NCBI GenBank assembly: GCA_035556495.1
Contig: DATMEW010000149.1
Coordinates: 1 to 47,801, forward strand
DNA length: 47,801 nt
From: CANKHJ01 sp035556495
Lineage (GTDB): Bacteria > Pseudomonadota > Alphaproteobacteria > Rhizobiales > Xanthobacteraceae
Reading direction: 5' to 3'
A program made the translations under genes and the position numbers. Below the pieces are notes generated by a model that saw nothing but the letters and a program-made list of their open reading frames with translations, made no database searches and had not been told where the DNA came from. Numbering within the stretch: position 1 is the stretch's first letter; the number at the start of each line of letters is the position of its first letter. Positions 33,562 to 42,522 of the stretch are shown here, piece after piece.

Positions 33562-34674
33562 TCAGACCTCCCGGGTCTCGAAATCGATACGCGGATCGAT
33601 CCAGGTATAGGTCAGGTCAGAAATGAGATTCACGAGAAGCCCGACCAGCGAGAAGATATAGAGCGTCGCGAACACCACGGGATAGTCGCGGTTCAACACG
33701 CTTTCGAAGCCGAGCAGGCCGAGGCCGTCCAGCGAGAAAATCGTCTCGATCAGCAGCGCGCCGGAAAAGAAGGCGCTGACAAAGGCGCCGGGAAAGCCGG
33801 CGATGACGATCAGCATGGCGTTGCGGAAGACATGGCCATAGAGCATCTGCCGGTCGGTGCAGCCCTTGGCCCGCGCGGTGAGCACATATTGCTTGCGGAT
33901 CTCATCGAGGAACGAGTTCTTCGTGAGCAAGGTCATGGTGGCGAAGGCCGACAGGCCCATGGCGATCAGCGGCAACGTAAGATGCCAGAAGTAATCGAGG
34001 ATCTGCTGATACCACGGCATCAGCGCCCAGTTCTCCGACGTAAGCCCGCGCAGCGGAAACCACGAAAAGAACGAGCCGCCGGCAAACAGGATGATGAGCA
34101 GGATCGCGACGAGAAAGCCCGGCAGGGCATAGCCGATGATGATGATGCCGGAGGTCCAGACATCGAAGGGCGTGCCGTCCTTCAGCGCCTTGCGGATGCC
34201 GAGCGGGATCGAGATCAGATAGGTCAGGAGCGTCAGCCACAGGCCGAGGGAGATCGAGACCGGCAGCTTCTCCTTGATGAGGTCCAGCACGCGGACGTCG
34301 CGGAAATAGCTTCGGCCGAAATCGAACAGCGCGAAATTCTTCACCATCAGGAAAAAGCGCTCGTGGGCCGGCCTGTCGAATCCGAACTGCTTTTCGAGAT
34401 TCTTGATGAAGGCAGGGTCGAGGCCCTGCGCGCCCCGGTATTTCGAACTGACGCCGTCCATGCCGGCGGCGCCCGGCGCCGCGCCACCCGCAAAGTCGCC
34501 GCCCGGCGAGCCGGAGACGCGCGACATCGCGCCGGTGTCCTGCCCGCTGAGCTGGGATATCACCCGTTCGATCGGCCCGCCGGGCGCGAACTGCACGACG
34601 ATGAACGACACCAGCAGGATGCCCAGCAGCGTAGGCACCATGAACAGCAGGCGGCGAACCAGATATGCCGTCAT
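33562..34674 (-). CDS. yejB: Peptide ABC transporter permease (YejB type)
   Basis: 370 residues, six helices. Typical start MTAYLVRRLLFMVPTLLGI, a periplasmic insert with GGDFAGGAAPGAAG that is richer in glycine/alanine than usual, and the permease EAA loop (QYVLTARAKGCTDRQMLYGHVFRNAML). The start was fixed by the conserved N-terminus; the frame extends upstream into the preceding gene's end without conservation. Forms the channel with YejE. Confidence 0.94.
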   Translation of the reverse strand: MTAYLVRRLLFMVPTLLGILLVSFIVVQFAPGGPIERVISQLSGQDTGAMSRVSGSPGGDFAGGAAPGAAGMDGVSSKYRGAQGLDPAFIKNLEKQFGFDRPAHERFFLMVKNFALFDFGRSYFRDVRVLDLIKEKLPVSISLGLWLTLLTYLISIPLGIRKALKDGTPFDVWTSGIIIIGYALPGFLVAILLIILFAGGSFFSWFPLRGLTSENWALMPWYQQILDYFWHLTLPLIAMGLSAFATMTLLTKNSFLDEIRKQYVLTARAKGCTDRQMLYGHVFRNAMLIVIAGFPGAFVSAFFSGALLIETIFSLDGLGLLGFESVLNRDYPVVFATLYIFSLVGLLVNLISDLTYTWIDPRIDFETREV

Positions 34675-34750
34675 CGTGCCGTCTGCTCCATTTGGGTCAT
34701 GGGTGAAAGCTCCGGACGCAGTTTGACTTCCCGCCAAGTCCATGCCGGCT

Positions 34751-36634
34751 TCATGGCGTTGACTTGCCGTCCTTTCCGGCAATCCACCACGTTTCCGGCA
34801 CGCCACGAGCATAGCGCGGCTTGGTGTCCGGACGGCCGAAAGAATCCCAATAGGCGATCCAGTGCGATGCCTTGGACCAATGCGGTATCCAGTAGCGCCC
34901 GGCACGCAGGATGCGGTCCAGCACACGGCAGGCGACGGTCAGCGCCTCCCGGCTCTCGGCAGCAATGGCCCGTTCGACCAGAGCATCCACCACAGGGTCG
35001 GAAATGCCGGCCAGGTTGAACGACCCGCGCGTCTTTGCGGCCTGGCTCGAAAAATAGCTCCGCAGACTGTCGCCAGGAGTCATCGGAAAGACGAAGCGCG
35101 TCACCGTGATGTCGAAATCGAAGTCCTCCACCCGTGCGCGATATTGCACCGGCTCGACGAGACGCAGGCTCGCCTGGATGCCCAGCGAGGCAAGGCTTTT
35201 CGCATAGGTGTTGTGATGCGGCTCGAACGAGCGCTCGTGGAACAGAAGCTCCACCGCCAGCGGCTCGCCTTTCGCATTCATGCGGCGGCCGTTCTTCACG
35301 GTCCAGCCGGCCGCGTTGAGCAACTCTACCGCTTTGCGGCGCTGTTCGCGGTTCTGGCCGGTGCCGTCGGTCACGGGCGGCGTCCAGGGCTCGCCCAGCA
35401 GCTCGTTGAACACCCCTTCGCCGAGCTTGTCGCGAAACGGCTCCAGCAGCGCCAGTTCCGCCGGACCGGGCGGCCCCTTGGCCATCATGTCTGAATTCTG
35501 GAAATAGGATTGGGTGCGATCATACGCCCCATACATGATGGTCTTGTTGGTCCATTCGAAATCGAAGGCCAAAGCCAGCGCCTCGCGCACGCGCGGATCG
35601 GCCAGCTTCTCGCGCCGGGTATTGATGATCCAGCCCTGCGCGCCGGACGGCCGCTCGTCCGGGATCACCTCGCGCTTCACCCGCCCGTCGCTGACCGCCG
35701 GAAAATCATAGCGGGTGGACCAGACCCGCGCGGTATATTCCTCGCGGAAATCATAGTTACGCGCGGTGAAGCCTTCGAAGGCGACATCCCGGTCGCGATA
35801 ATATTCGTAGCGCAACCGGTCGAAATTGAACGCGCCGCGCACGGCCGGCAGGTTCATGCCCCACCAGTTCGCCACGCGCTCGAATTCGAGAAAACGCCCC
35901 TGCTCGAACGGTCCGATCCTGTAGGGACCGGACCCCAGCGGCGGCTCCAGCGTGCTCTCGTCAAACTTCCGCGTCGCGTAATAGGCGCGGGAGAAGATCG
36001 GCAGGCTTGCCGCGAACAGCGGCGCATCGCGCCCCCGCGACGGCTCGAAACGCAGCGCCACCGTGCGGGCGTCCTGCACCGTTACGGCTGTCAGGTCCCG
36101 TAGCTGGAACCGGATATGGGGATGGCCTTCCTTCTTCAGGACATCCAGCGAGAAAGCGACATCTTCCGCTGTCAGCGGCGAGCCGTCATGGAACGCCAGT
36201 CCCTGCCGCAGATGGAAAACAAACTGCGTGCCGCCCTCGGCAATATCCACCCGCTCGGCCGCAAGACCATAGACCGCATCGGGCTCGTCATAGGCCCGCG
36301 CCATCAGCGAGGCGAAGCACAATTCCAGCGAGACGGCAGGATCGCCCCTCAGAACGAATCCGTTCAGCGAATTGAAGGTCGCCGTACCGGCGCCGACAAG
36401 CTCGGAAAACCGGCCGCCCTTGGGCGCATCGGGATTCACATAAGCGAAATGCGCAAAATCGGCGGGATACTTGAGATCCCCGAAAGCCGACAACCCGTGC
36501 AGGCCGACAGAGCCACCCGCGGTCAGCACCGGCTCCTGCGCTCCGGCAGCACCGTGCCGGAACAGGGACGCCGCCACGGCGGCCGTGCCAAGCTGGAGCG
36601 TCCGGCGGCGGGAGACGCGGGCGCTATCCACCAT
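34751..36634 (-). CDS. Yej-type extracellular solute-binding protein, copy 2 of 2
   Basis: Periplasmic peptide-binding protein of family 5 (SBP_bac_5, YejA subgroup), 627 residues. Twin-arginine-like signal (SRRRTLQLGTAAVAASLF), then LHGLSAFGDLKYPADFAHFAYVNPDAPKGGRF and the SBP5 region (SGSPLTAEDVAFSLDVL type). Start overlaps the stop of the upstream paralogue (TGATG), so the two are translated together. It is clearly related to but different from its neighbour, so this is an old duplication and not a recent one. Confidence 0.93.
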   Translation of the reverse strand: MVDSARVSRRRTLQLGTAAVAASLFRHGAAGAQEPVLTAGGSVGLHGLSAFGDLKYPADFAHFAYVNPDAPKGGRFSELVGAGTATFNSLNGFVLRGDPAVSLELCFASLMARAYDEPDAVYGLAAERVDIAEGGTQFVFHLRQGLAFHDGSPLTAEDVAFSLDVLKKEGHPHIRFQLRDLTAVTVQDARTVALRFEPSRGRDAPLFAASLPIFSRAYYATRKFDESTLEPPLGSGPYRIGPFEQGRFLEFERVANWWGMNLPAVRGAFNFDRLRYEYYRDRDVAFEGFTARNYDFREEYTARVWSTRYDFPAVSDGRVKREVIPDERPSGAQGWIINTRREKLADPRVREALALAFDFEWTNKTIMYGAYDRTQSYFQNSDMMAKGPPGPAELALLEPFRDKLGEGVFNELLGEPWTPPVTDGTGQNREQRRKAVELLNAAGWTVKNGRRMNAKGEPLAVELLFHERSFEPHHNTYAKSLASLGIQASLRLVEPVQYRARVEDFDFDITVTRFVFPMTPGDSLRSYFSSQAAKTRGSFNLAGISDPVVDALVERAIAAESREALTVACRVLDRILRAGRYWIPHWSKASHWIAYWDSFGRPDTKPRYARGVPETWWIAGKDGKSTP

Positions 36635-38520
36635 CAGGACCTCACCCGCGCGGCTTTTTCCGCATCCCACCACCACACCGTGGGGAAGCCGGACAGGCCA
36701 TACTTCGGCAGCGTGCCGGGACGGCCGAAACGATCCCACCGCGCGGTGCGTATCTTGCCGTGGGTCCATTGCGGAACCACGTAGTCGTTCCACAGCAAGA
36801 CCCGATCCATCGCGCGGGTCGCAGCAACCAGTTCCTCGCGGCTTTTCGCGAAAATCACCCGATCGATCAATTCATCCACCGCTGGATTGCGAATGCCGGC
36901 CAGATTGCGCGAGCCAGGAATGTCCGCCGCCTTGGAGCCCCAATAGTTGCGCTGCTCGTTGCCGGGGGACAGGCTTTGCGGCCAGTTCGAGACGATGATG
37001 TCATAGTCCCAGTTGCGCAGACGGTTCTCGTATTGCGCGCTATCCACCGTACGGATGGTCACGCCGATGCCGAGCCGTTCCAGCGACGGCTTGTAGAACA
37101 GCGCCACGCGCTCCATGCCGGGATCGTCCGCGAGCAGCTCGACGGTGTAGGGTTCGCCGGTCTTTGCATTGACCAGGCGCTGGTTGCGGACCTCGTAGCC
37201 GGCTTCCCGCAGCAGCCGCAGCGCCATGCGCAGATTGTTGCGCACATTTTCCGGGCTGCCTCCGACGGGATTCGTGTAAGGCGTCGTGAAGACTTCCGGC
37301 CGCACCTTGTCCCTGACGGTTTCGAGAATCGCCAGTTCCTGCCCTTGCGGCAGACCGGAGGACGCCAGTTCCGTGCCCTCGAAATAGCTGTTGATGCGGC
37401 GATACTGACCGAAAAAGAGCTGCTTGTTCATCTCCTCGAAGTCGAAAGCAAAATTCAGCGCCCGGCGCACACGGGCGTCGGAGAATTTCTCGCGGCGGCC
37501 ATTGAGCACGAAAGCCTGCATCACGCCGATGTTGAGGATATCGAATTCTTCGAGAATGACGCGCTTCTCGCGAACGGCCGGAAAATTGTAAGCCGTGGCC
37601 CAGTTCTTGGCGCTGTTTTCGGTTCGCCAGTCGATCTGGTCCGCCTTGAAGGCTTCGATCACCACCGTGACGTCGCGGAAATATTCGTAGCGCACCTCAT
37701 CGAAATTGGCGGTGCCGACATTCAGCGGCACTTTGGTGCCCCAATAATCGTTCACCCGCTCGTAGACGATGGAGCGGCCGGCCGCGAATTCCTTGATGCG
37801 ATAGGCTCCGCAGCCGAGCGGAAGCTCCAGCGTCGTCGCGGCGATGTCGCGCTTGTTGCCGTTGGCGTCGTTGCCCTCCCACCAGTGCTTCGGCAGAATC
37901 GTGAGCTGGCCGACGATCAGCGGCAGCTCGCGATTGCCGGCCTGATCGAACGTGAAGGTGACCTCGTGCTCGCCGGTCGCCTCGGCTTTCACCACATGGC
38001 TGTAATAGGCGGAATATTGGGGGTGATGGGTCTTGAAGGCATTGAGCGAGAAGATGACGTCGTCCGGCGTGACCGGTCGGCCGTCGTGCCAGCGCGCCTC
38101 GGGACGCAGACGGTAGGTCGCGGCGGAGAAATCGGCCGGATACCGCACCGCCTCCGCCAGCAGACCGTATTCGGTCGAGACTTCGTCCAGGGCGGTGCCC
38201 ATCAGCGTGTCGTAGATCAGGTCGATCCCGCTGCCGATCGCCCCCTTCACGCCGGACACCACCACATTGAAATTATCGAAGGTGCCGAGCGCACCGACAC
38301 GGACGCGCCCCCCTTTTGGGGCCTCGGGATTCACATACTCCATATGTGTGAACCCGGCGGGATACTTGAGGTCTCCAAACAGCGACAGGCCATGCCGCCA
38401 GTCACCCGGGGCGGCGGCGCCCTGCGCCTTTGCCCGAACGGAGCCTGCGGGCCCGATCACAACGGGAGCCGCCAGCATCAGCGCGCCGGATTGAAGCAGA
38501 CGACGGCGATTCAGGTTCAA
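36634..38520 (-). CDS. Yej-type extracellular solute-binding protein, copy 1 of 2
   Basis: 628 residues, first gene of the transporter operon. Twin-arginine-like signal (NRRRLLQSGALMLAAPVVI), then LSLFGDLKYPAGFTHMEYVNPEAPKGGRVRVG and the SBP5 core (WHDGRPVTPDDVIFSLNAFKTHHPQY, PLGCGAYRIKEFAAGRSIVYERVNDYWG). Standard YejA length. With two binding proteins and one permease/ATPase set, the importer may accept two peptide ranges. The promoter should lie in the 220 bases before it. Confidence 0.94.
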   Translation of the reverse strand: MNLNRRRLLQSGALMLAAPVVIGPAGSVRAKAQGAAAPGDWRHGLSLFGDLKYPAGFTHMEYVNPEAPKGGRVRVGALGTFDNFNVVVSGVKGAIGSGIDLIYDTLMGTALDEVSTEYGLLAEAVRYPADFSAATYRLRPEARWHDGRPVTPDDVIFSLNAFKTHHPQYSAYYSHVVKAEATGEHEVTFTFDQAGNRELPLIVGQLTILPKHWWEGNDANGNKRDIAATTLELPLGCGAYRIKEFAAGRSIVYERVNDYWGTKVPLNVGTANFDEVRYEYFRDVTVVIEAFKADQIDWRTENSAKNWATAYNFPAVREKRVILEEFDILNIGVMQAFVLNGRREKFSDARVRRALNFAFDFEEMNKQLFFGQYRRINSYFEGTELASSGLPQGQELAILETVRDKVRPEVFTTPYTNPVGGSPENVRNNLRMALRLLREAGYEVRNQRLVNAKTGEPYTVELLADDPGMERVALFYKPSLERLGIGVTIRTVDSAQYENRLRNWDYDIIVSNWPQSLSPGNEQRNYWGSKAADIPGSRNLAGIRNPAVDELIDRVIFAKSREELVAATRAMDRVLLWNDYVVPQWTHGKIRTARWDRFGRPGTLPKYGLSGFPTVWWWDAEKAARVRS

Positions 38521-38711
38521 CAGACAACTCCAGAGATCAGGCCAGCCAGGACCGGAGCAACCAACGCTTCGATGCGATTATGACCGATTTAGGATGCCGC
38601 GCCAGTGCAGGCATGGCCTGCTGCCACGATCGCCTTCAGCGCGCATCACATTGTCGTGGACGGCGATCCCGGGGTCCAGCGCCGCTGCCGCGGCGAGGAG
38701 CCGCGCCAAAG

Positions 38712-38741
38712 AAAAAGGCCGAACTTCGGTCCGGCCTTTTT
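38712..38741 (-). terminator. Rho-independent terminator of the cytochrome c gene
   Basis: AAAAAGGCCG ... CGGCCTTTTT with an inner CTTCGG-type loop. On the minus strand it ends in five T, six bases after the cytochrome stop codon. Its symmetry lets it also end transcripts from the other side. Confidence 0.85.
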
Positions 38742-38746
38742 GATCG

Positions 38747-39439
38747 TCACTGTCTGGGCGCTTCCGCCGGGGTTGCCGGCGCTTCCGCAGGCGGTGCTGC
38801 CGGGGCTGCGGGCTGCTCCGCAGGTGCCGCACCACCCGGCGCCGGGGCATCTGCCGGGGCCTTCAGCTCGGCGGGAGCGGCCTTCTCCTCCGCCGGAGCG
38901 GCCTCCGCCGTCGGCAGCGGCTTGGGATCGTCCGACAGGCTGTTCAGATAGGCGATCACGTCCGCGCGGTCGCGGTCGCGGAGGCCGGCGAAGCTCATGC
39001 TGGTGCCGGGATAGGTTTGCCGCGGATTGGTCAGGAACTTGTCGAGTTGCTGGATGGTCCAGTCGCCCTCAATGCCTTTCATCGTGGCGGAATAGTTGAA
39101 GCCGGGCTGCGCCGCATGCTTCTTGCCGACGATGCCATAAAGATTGGGACCCACGCGATTCGGGCCGCCCTTCTCGAAGGTATGACAAGACGCGCATTTC
39201 TTGGCCTGCGTCATCCCGCGTTCCACGGTGGCGCTGGCGAGCAGTTCCTCGATCGGCTTGGCCGGCTCGGCGGGACCCTTGTCCGCCTCCGCGCCGGTTT
39301 CCGGAACCACGATATCGTAGCCGGGCTTTTCGAGCTTCGGCGGCGAAAAAATCGCGTCGGCCGTGATGTTCAGCGCCAGAACGACCATGCAAGTGCCAAG
39401 CACAGCGCCAAGAATCTTGTTCAGCTCAAAGGAGTCCAT
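38747..39439 (-). CDS. Membrane-anchored cytochrome c (CycM/c552 type)
   Basis: Electron carrier in the respiratory chain, 230 residues. N-terminal anchor helix (ILGAVLGTCMVVLALNITADAIF), linker, then a class I cytochrome domain with heme-binding CASCH (82-86), GPNRVGPNLYGIVGKKHAAQPGFNYS and the axial Met148 (PGTSMSF). An unusual Ala/Pro-rich tail of about 55 residues follows (from 175), possibly periplasmic spacer. In rhizobia CycM shuttles electrons to cytochrome aa3. Divergent from kdsB. Confidence 0.93.
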   Translation of the reverse strand: MDSFELNKILGAVLGTCMVVLALNITADAIFSPPKLEKPGYDIVVPETGAEADKGPAEPAKPIEELLASATVERGMTQAKKCASCHTFEKGGPNRVGPNLYGIVGKKHAAQPGFNYSATMKGIEGDWTIQQLDKFLTNPRQTYPGTSMSFAGLRDRDRADVIAYLNSLSDDPKPLPTAEAAPAEEKAAPAELKAPADAPAPGGAAPAEQPAAPAAPPAEAPATPAEAPRQ

Positions 39440-39520
39440 CGCAACCTGTTCCGAAAACGCGCATTTCGAAGCCGACCGGAAAAACGGGGGCACACGGCGA
39501 TTGCGGGACTGATAGCCGGT

Positions 39521-39548
39521 TTGCCTCCTACCTTGCAATACGTATAAG
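39521..39548 (+). promoter_or_regulatory. Candidate kdsB promoter
   Basis: TTGCCT and TATAAG with a 16-base spacer, 75 bases before the kdsB start in the divergent cytochrome c/kdsB gap. Confidence 0.5.
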
Positions 39549-39622
39549 CAGCGCTGACCATGATGCAGCCCGTCGCACGCTGCATGGCAAGGACCCGCGA
39601 CAATCTGGCCGGAATCCCGAAC

Positions 39623-40366
39623 ATGCCGCCCCGCAAGGTCCTGATCCTCATTCCGGCCCGCATGGCGGCGACTCGCCTGCCCGGCAAGCCGCTGCTGGAC
39701 ATCGCCGGCCTCCCCATGATCGCCCATGTGGCGCAGCGGGCAGCGGCCGCCGGCCTCGGCCCGGTGGTGGTCGCGACCGATTCCGGCGCTATCGCCACCG
39801 CGGTGGAAAAGGCGGGAGGCCGGGCCGTCCTGACCCGGGCGGACCACCCTTCCGGCTCGGATCGCATCCACGAGGCCCTAAGCATCGTCGACCCTGAGGA
39901 AACCGCCGAAATCGTTGTGAATGTGCAGGGCGACCTGCCCACCATCGCCCCGGCGGACATCGCGGCGGTTCTCGCCCCTCTCGCCGACCCGCAGGTGGAC
40001 ATCGCAACGCTGGCGGCGATCATTCGCGCGCCGGGCGAACGCGAAAATCCGAATGTCGTGAAGGTGGTCGGCTCCCCGATCTCACCAAACCGGCTGCGCG
40101 CGCTGTATTTCACCCGTGCCGCCGCCCCCCATGGGGACGGTCCGCTCTATCATCATATCGGCCTCTACGCCTATCGCCGGGACGCGCTGACCCGTTTCGT
40201 GAAACTGCCGCCTTCGGCCCTGGAGCAGCGGGAGAAGCTGGAACAGCTTCGCGCCCTCGAAGACGGCATGCGAATCGACGTCACGGTGGTGGACAGCGTG
40301 CCGCTGGGGGTCGATACACCTGCGGATCTCGAAACGGCGCGCCGCATCCTGGGCGGCGCTGCCTGA
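39623..40366 (+). CDS. kdsB: 3-deoxy-manno-octulosonate cytidylyltransferase
   Basis: Activates Kdo to CMP-Kdo for lipid A/LPS inner-core synthesis. 247 residues, the usual length. Conserved start KVLILIPARMAATRLPGKPLLDIAG, DSGAIATAVEKAGGRAVLT, the HPSGSDRIHEA motif, VVNVQGDLPTI and HHIGLYAYRRDALTRFVKLPPSALEQREKLEQLRALEDG are present. The MPPRK start was used; upstream in-frame ATGs lie in poorly conserved sequence. Probably co-transcribed with pheA, 21 bases on. Confidence 0.95.
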   Translation: MPPRKVLILIPARMAATRLPGKPLLDIAGLPMIAHVAQRAAAAGLGPVVVATDSGAIATAVEKAGGRAVLTRADHPSGSDRIHEALSIVDPEETAEIVVNVQGDLPTIAPADIAAVLAPLADPQVDIATLAAIIRAPGERENPNVVKVVGSPISPNRLRALYFTRAAAPHGDGPLYHHIGLYAYRRDALTRFVKLPPSALEQREKLEQLRALEDGMRIDVTVVDSVPLGVDTPADLETARRILGGAA

Positions 40367-40387
40367 CACCGCCGGAACCATCTCCCC

Positions 40388-41290
40388 ATGAGCCAGTCCA
40401 CCTCCCCGCTTCCCGTTACGCCATCGCCCGGGGCCGGCCGCCTGAGCATTGCTTTCCAGGGTGAGGCAGGAGCCAATTCCCATATCATCTGCGCGGAAGC
40501 CTATCCGGACTATGAGCCGATGCCGTGCGCCACGTTCGAGGACGCGCTCGCCGCTATCGTCTCGGGCGAAGCCGCCTTGGGCATGATCCCCATCGAAAAT
40601 TCGATCGCCGGCCGTGTCGCGGACATCCATCACATGCTGCCGCAGGCGGGCCTGCATATCATCGGCGAGCATTTCCTGCCGATCCGCTTCCAGCTCATGG
40701 CCCCGAAGGGTGCGACGCTGGACACGATCAAAACCGCCGAAAGCCATATCCATGGGCTGGGCCAGTGCCGGCGCATCATCCGCGACCGGAAGCTGAAGCC
40801 CGTCGATGCCGGCGATACGGCAGGCGCCGCCCGGCAGGTGGCGGACAGTGGCGACATCACCCGCGCCGCGCTTGCGCCGCGCCTCGCCGCGGAAATCTAC
40901 GATCTCGATATCCTGGCCGAGAATGTCGAGGATGAGGACCACAACACGACCCGCTTCGTCGTGCTCTCTCGGGAACCGAAGTGGGCGGCTGCCAACAACG
41001 GGCCCGTCATTACTACTTTCGTCTTCCGCGTCCGCAACGTGCCGGCGGCGCTCTACAAGGCGATGGGCGGCTTCGCCACCAACAACATCAACATGACGAA
41101 GCTCGAAAGCTACATGGTGGAGGGCAATTTCTCGGCAACGCAGTTCTATGCGGATGTCGAAGGCCACCCCTCCCATCAGGGCCTGACCTTCGCCATGGAG
41201 GAATTGGCCTTCTTCTCCAAGGAGACCAAGATTCTCGGCGTCTATCCGGCCGATCCGTTCCGGGCGACCTTCGCGGAGAAGAGAGGCTGA
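40388..41290 (+). CDS. pheA: Prephenate dehydratase
   Basis: Converts prephenate to phenylpyruvate in phenylalanine synthesis. 300 residues, monofunctional (no chorismate mutase domain). PDT domain: IAFQGEAGANSHIICAEAYP, ALGMIPIENSIAGRVADIHHML, DEDHNTTRFVVLS (catalytic Thr-Arg-Phe). C-terminal ACT domain with ESYMVEGNFSATQFYADVEGH, the phenylalanine-binding ESRP-like region here reading ESYM. Ends 24 bases from a convergent gene. Confidence 0.95.
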   Translation: MSQSTSPLPVTPSPGAGRLSIAFQGEAGANSHIICAEAYPDYEPMPCATFEDALAAIVSGEAALGMIPIENSIAGRVADIHHMLPQAGLHIIGEHFLPIRFQLMAPKGATLDTIKTAESHIHGLGQCRRIIRDRKLKPVDAGDTAGAARQVADSGDITRAALAPRLAAEIYDLDILAENVEDEDHNTTRFVVLSREPKWAAANNGPVITTFVFRVRNVPAALYKAMGGFATNNINMTKLESYMVEGNFSATQFYADVEGHPSHQGLTFAMEELAFFSKETKILGVYPADPFRATFAEKRG

Positions 41291-41314
41291 AGCGAGCCGG
41301 GTGGCCGCACCCTC

Positions 41315-42457
41315 TCAGGCCGCCGCCCGATAGCCCAGAACCTCCGAAGCCCGGCGGGCGCCGTCGACCAGCGCCCGCAGCTTGGCCCAGCCGATCTGCG
41401 GATGGGTGCGCCCGCCGAAGCCGCAATCGGTGCCGGCAATGACATTCTCGCGGCCGACCCGCTCCGCAAAACGCCGGATACGCTGGGATACCAGTTCGGG
41501 ATGTTCGATAGTGTCGGTCGAATGGCTCACCACCCCGGGAATGAGAATCTTGCCATCCGGCAGCTTCACGTCGTCCCAGACGACGTATTCATGCTCATGA
41601 CGGGCATTGCCGGCCTCGATCAGATAGCCCTGTGCGCGCACCTTCAGCATCAGGTCCACGATCTTCTCAAGGCCGATATCGAAGGCATGGGGACCATGCC
41701 AGCTTCCCCAGCACAAATGATAGCGAATGCGGTCCTCCGGCAGGTCGCGCAGCGCGTGGTTCAGCGCCTCGATCCGCACCTCGCAATAGCGGCGGAACGC
41801 ATCGAGCCCCATGTCGATGCCGATGCGGTCCCACAACGCCGGAAGCCAGGCATCGTCCACTTGCAGGATCAGGCCGGACTCGACCACCGCGCGATATTCC
41901 TCGCGCATCGCCTCGGCCAGTGCGAAGACGAATTCCTCCTGGGTCTTGTAATATTCGTTGCTCCAGTAAGGTTCGAGGCTGGCCGGCGCCGTGGTGGTGA
42001 GAAACGCCGTGTCGCCCTCGCCGGCGGCCGCCTTCAGCTCCCGGATTTCATGGGCGATGGCGTCCTGGCCGCGATAGCTGATCGGGCCGGTGGCGACCCA
42101 GTGCGGCCGCTGGTGCTTGGCCTGCTCGCCGGGCTGGTAGAACAGCGTCCCTCTCTCGCTCGCATAGCGATAGAAATCAGCGAATTCCGCGCGGTCCTTG
42201 CCCTGCGCGATCACCGGCGTGCCGCCCTTCGGCGGCCGCGCCTCGAAGCCGCCGAAGCGGTTCTCGACATAGGACAGCCAGTCCCCGCCCTTGGTGTATT
42301 CGCCCTCGTTGACGATATCGATGCCGATCTCGCGCTGGCGCTTCACCACGGCGACGACGTCCTCGGCGCCCAGCGCGCGGGCGCTGCGCCAGTCGTCATC
42401 CGGCCGCGGCAGGCTGCCGACATGGGTGGTCAGGATCTTGGCGTCGCTGCGGCGCAT
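41315..42457 (-). CDS. MetE-like zinc methyltransferase (cobalamin-independent methionine synthase family)
   Basis: 380 residues matching only the C-terminal catalytic half of MetE, the short UROD/MetE-like group. Zinc ligands are visible: His247 and Cys249 (YHLCWGSWHG), Glu281 (LIEAGNARHE) and Cys345 (AGTDCGFGGR). Start THVGSLPRP is typical. Members transfer or cleave alkyl groups on thiols; some act on coenzyme M epoxides or on small methyl donors, so a methionine-synthase role is not assured. It follows the binding-protein gene with a strong hairpin in between. Confidence 0.87.
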   Translation of the reverse strand: MRRSDAKILTTHVGSLPRPDDDWRSARALGAEDVVAVVKRQREIGIDIVNEGEYTKGGDWLSYVENRFGGFEARPPKGGTPVIAQGKDRAEFADFYRYASERGTLFYQPGEQAKHQRPHWVATGPISYRGQDAIAHEIRELKAAAGEGDTAFLTTTAPASLEPYWSNEYYKTQEEFVFALAEAMREEYRAVVESGLILQVDDAWLPALWDRIGIDMGLDAFRRYCEVRIEALNHALRDLPEDRIRYHLCWGSWHGPHAFDIGLEKIVDLMLKVRAQGYLIEAGNARHEHEYVVWDDVKLPDGKILIPGVVSHSTDTIEHPELVSQRIRRFAERVGRENVIAGTDCGFGGRTHPQIGWAKLRALVDGARRASEVLGYRAAA

Positions 42458-42484
42458 GGCGGTCCCCGGGATGGTCGAAACGAA

Positions 42485-42508
42485 GCGGCCGCGCCGAAGC
42501 GCGGCCGC
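42485..42508 (-). terminator. Strong GC hairpin with UUCG-type loop between two leftward genes
   Basis: GCGGCCGCGC pairs perfectly with GCGCGGCCGC; in the minus-strand RNA the loop is UUCG closed by C-G, the most stable tetraloop class. No long T run follows, so it may only partly stop or may stabilise the upstream message. Confidence 0.55.
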
Positions 42509-42522
42509 CAGAATGGCACAAG

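Noticed and set aside
36760..38583. A 607-codon open frame on the plus strand
   Set aside because: Antisense to the first Yej binding protein; same shadow composition.
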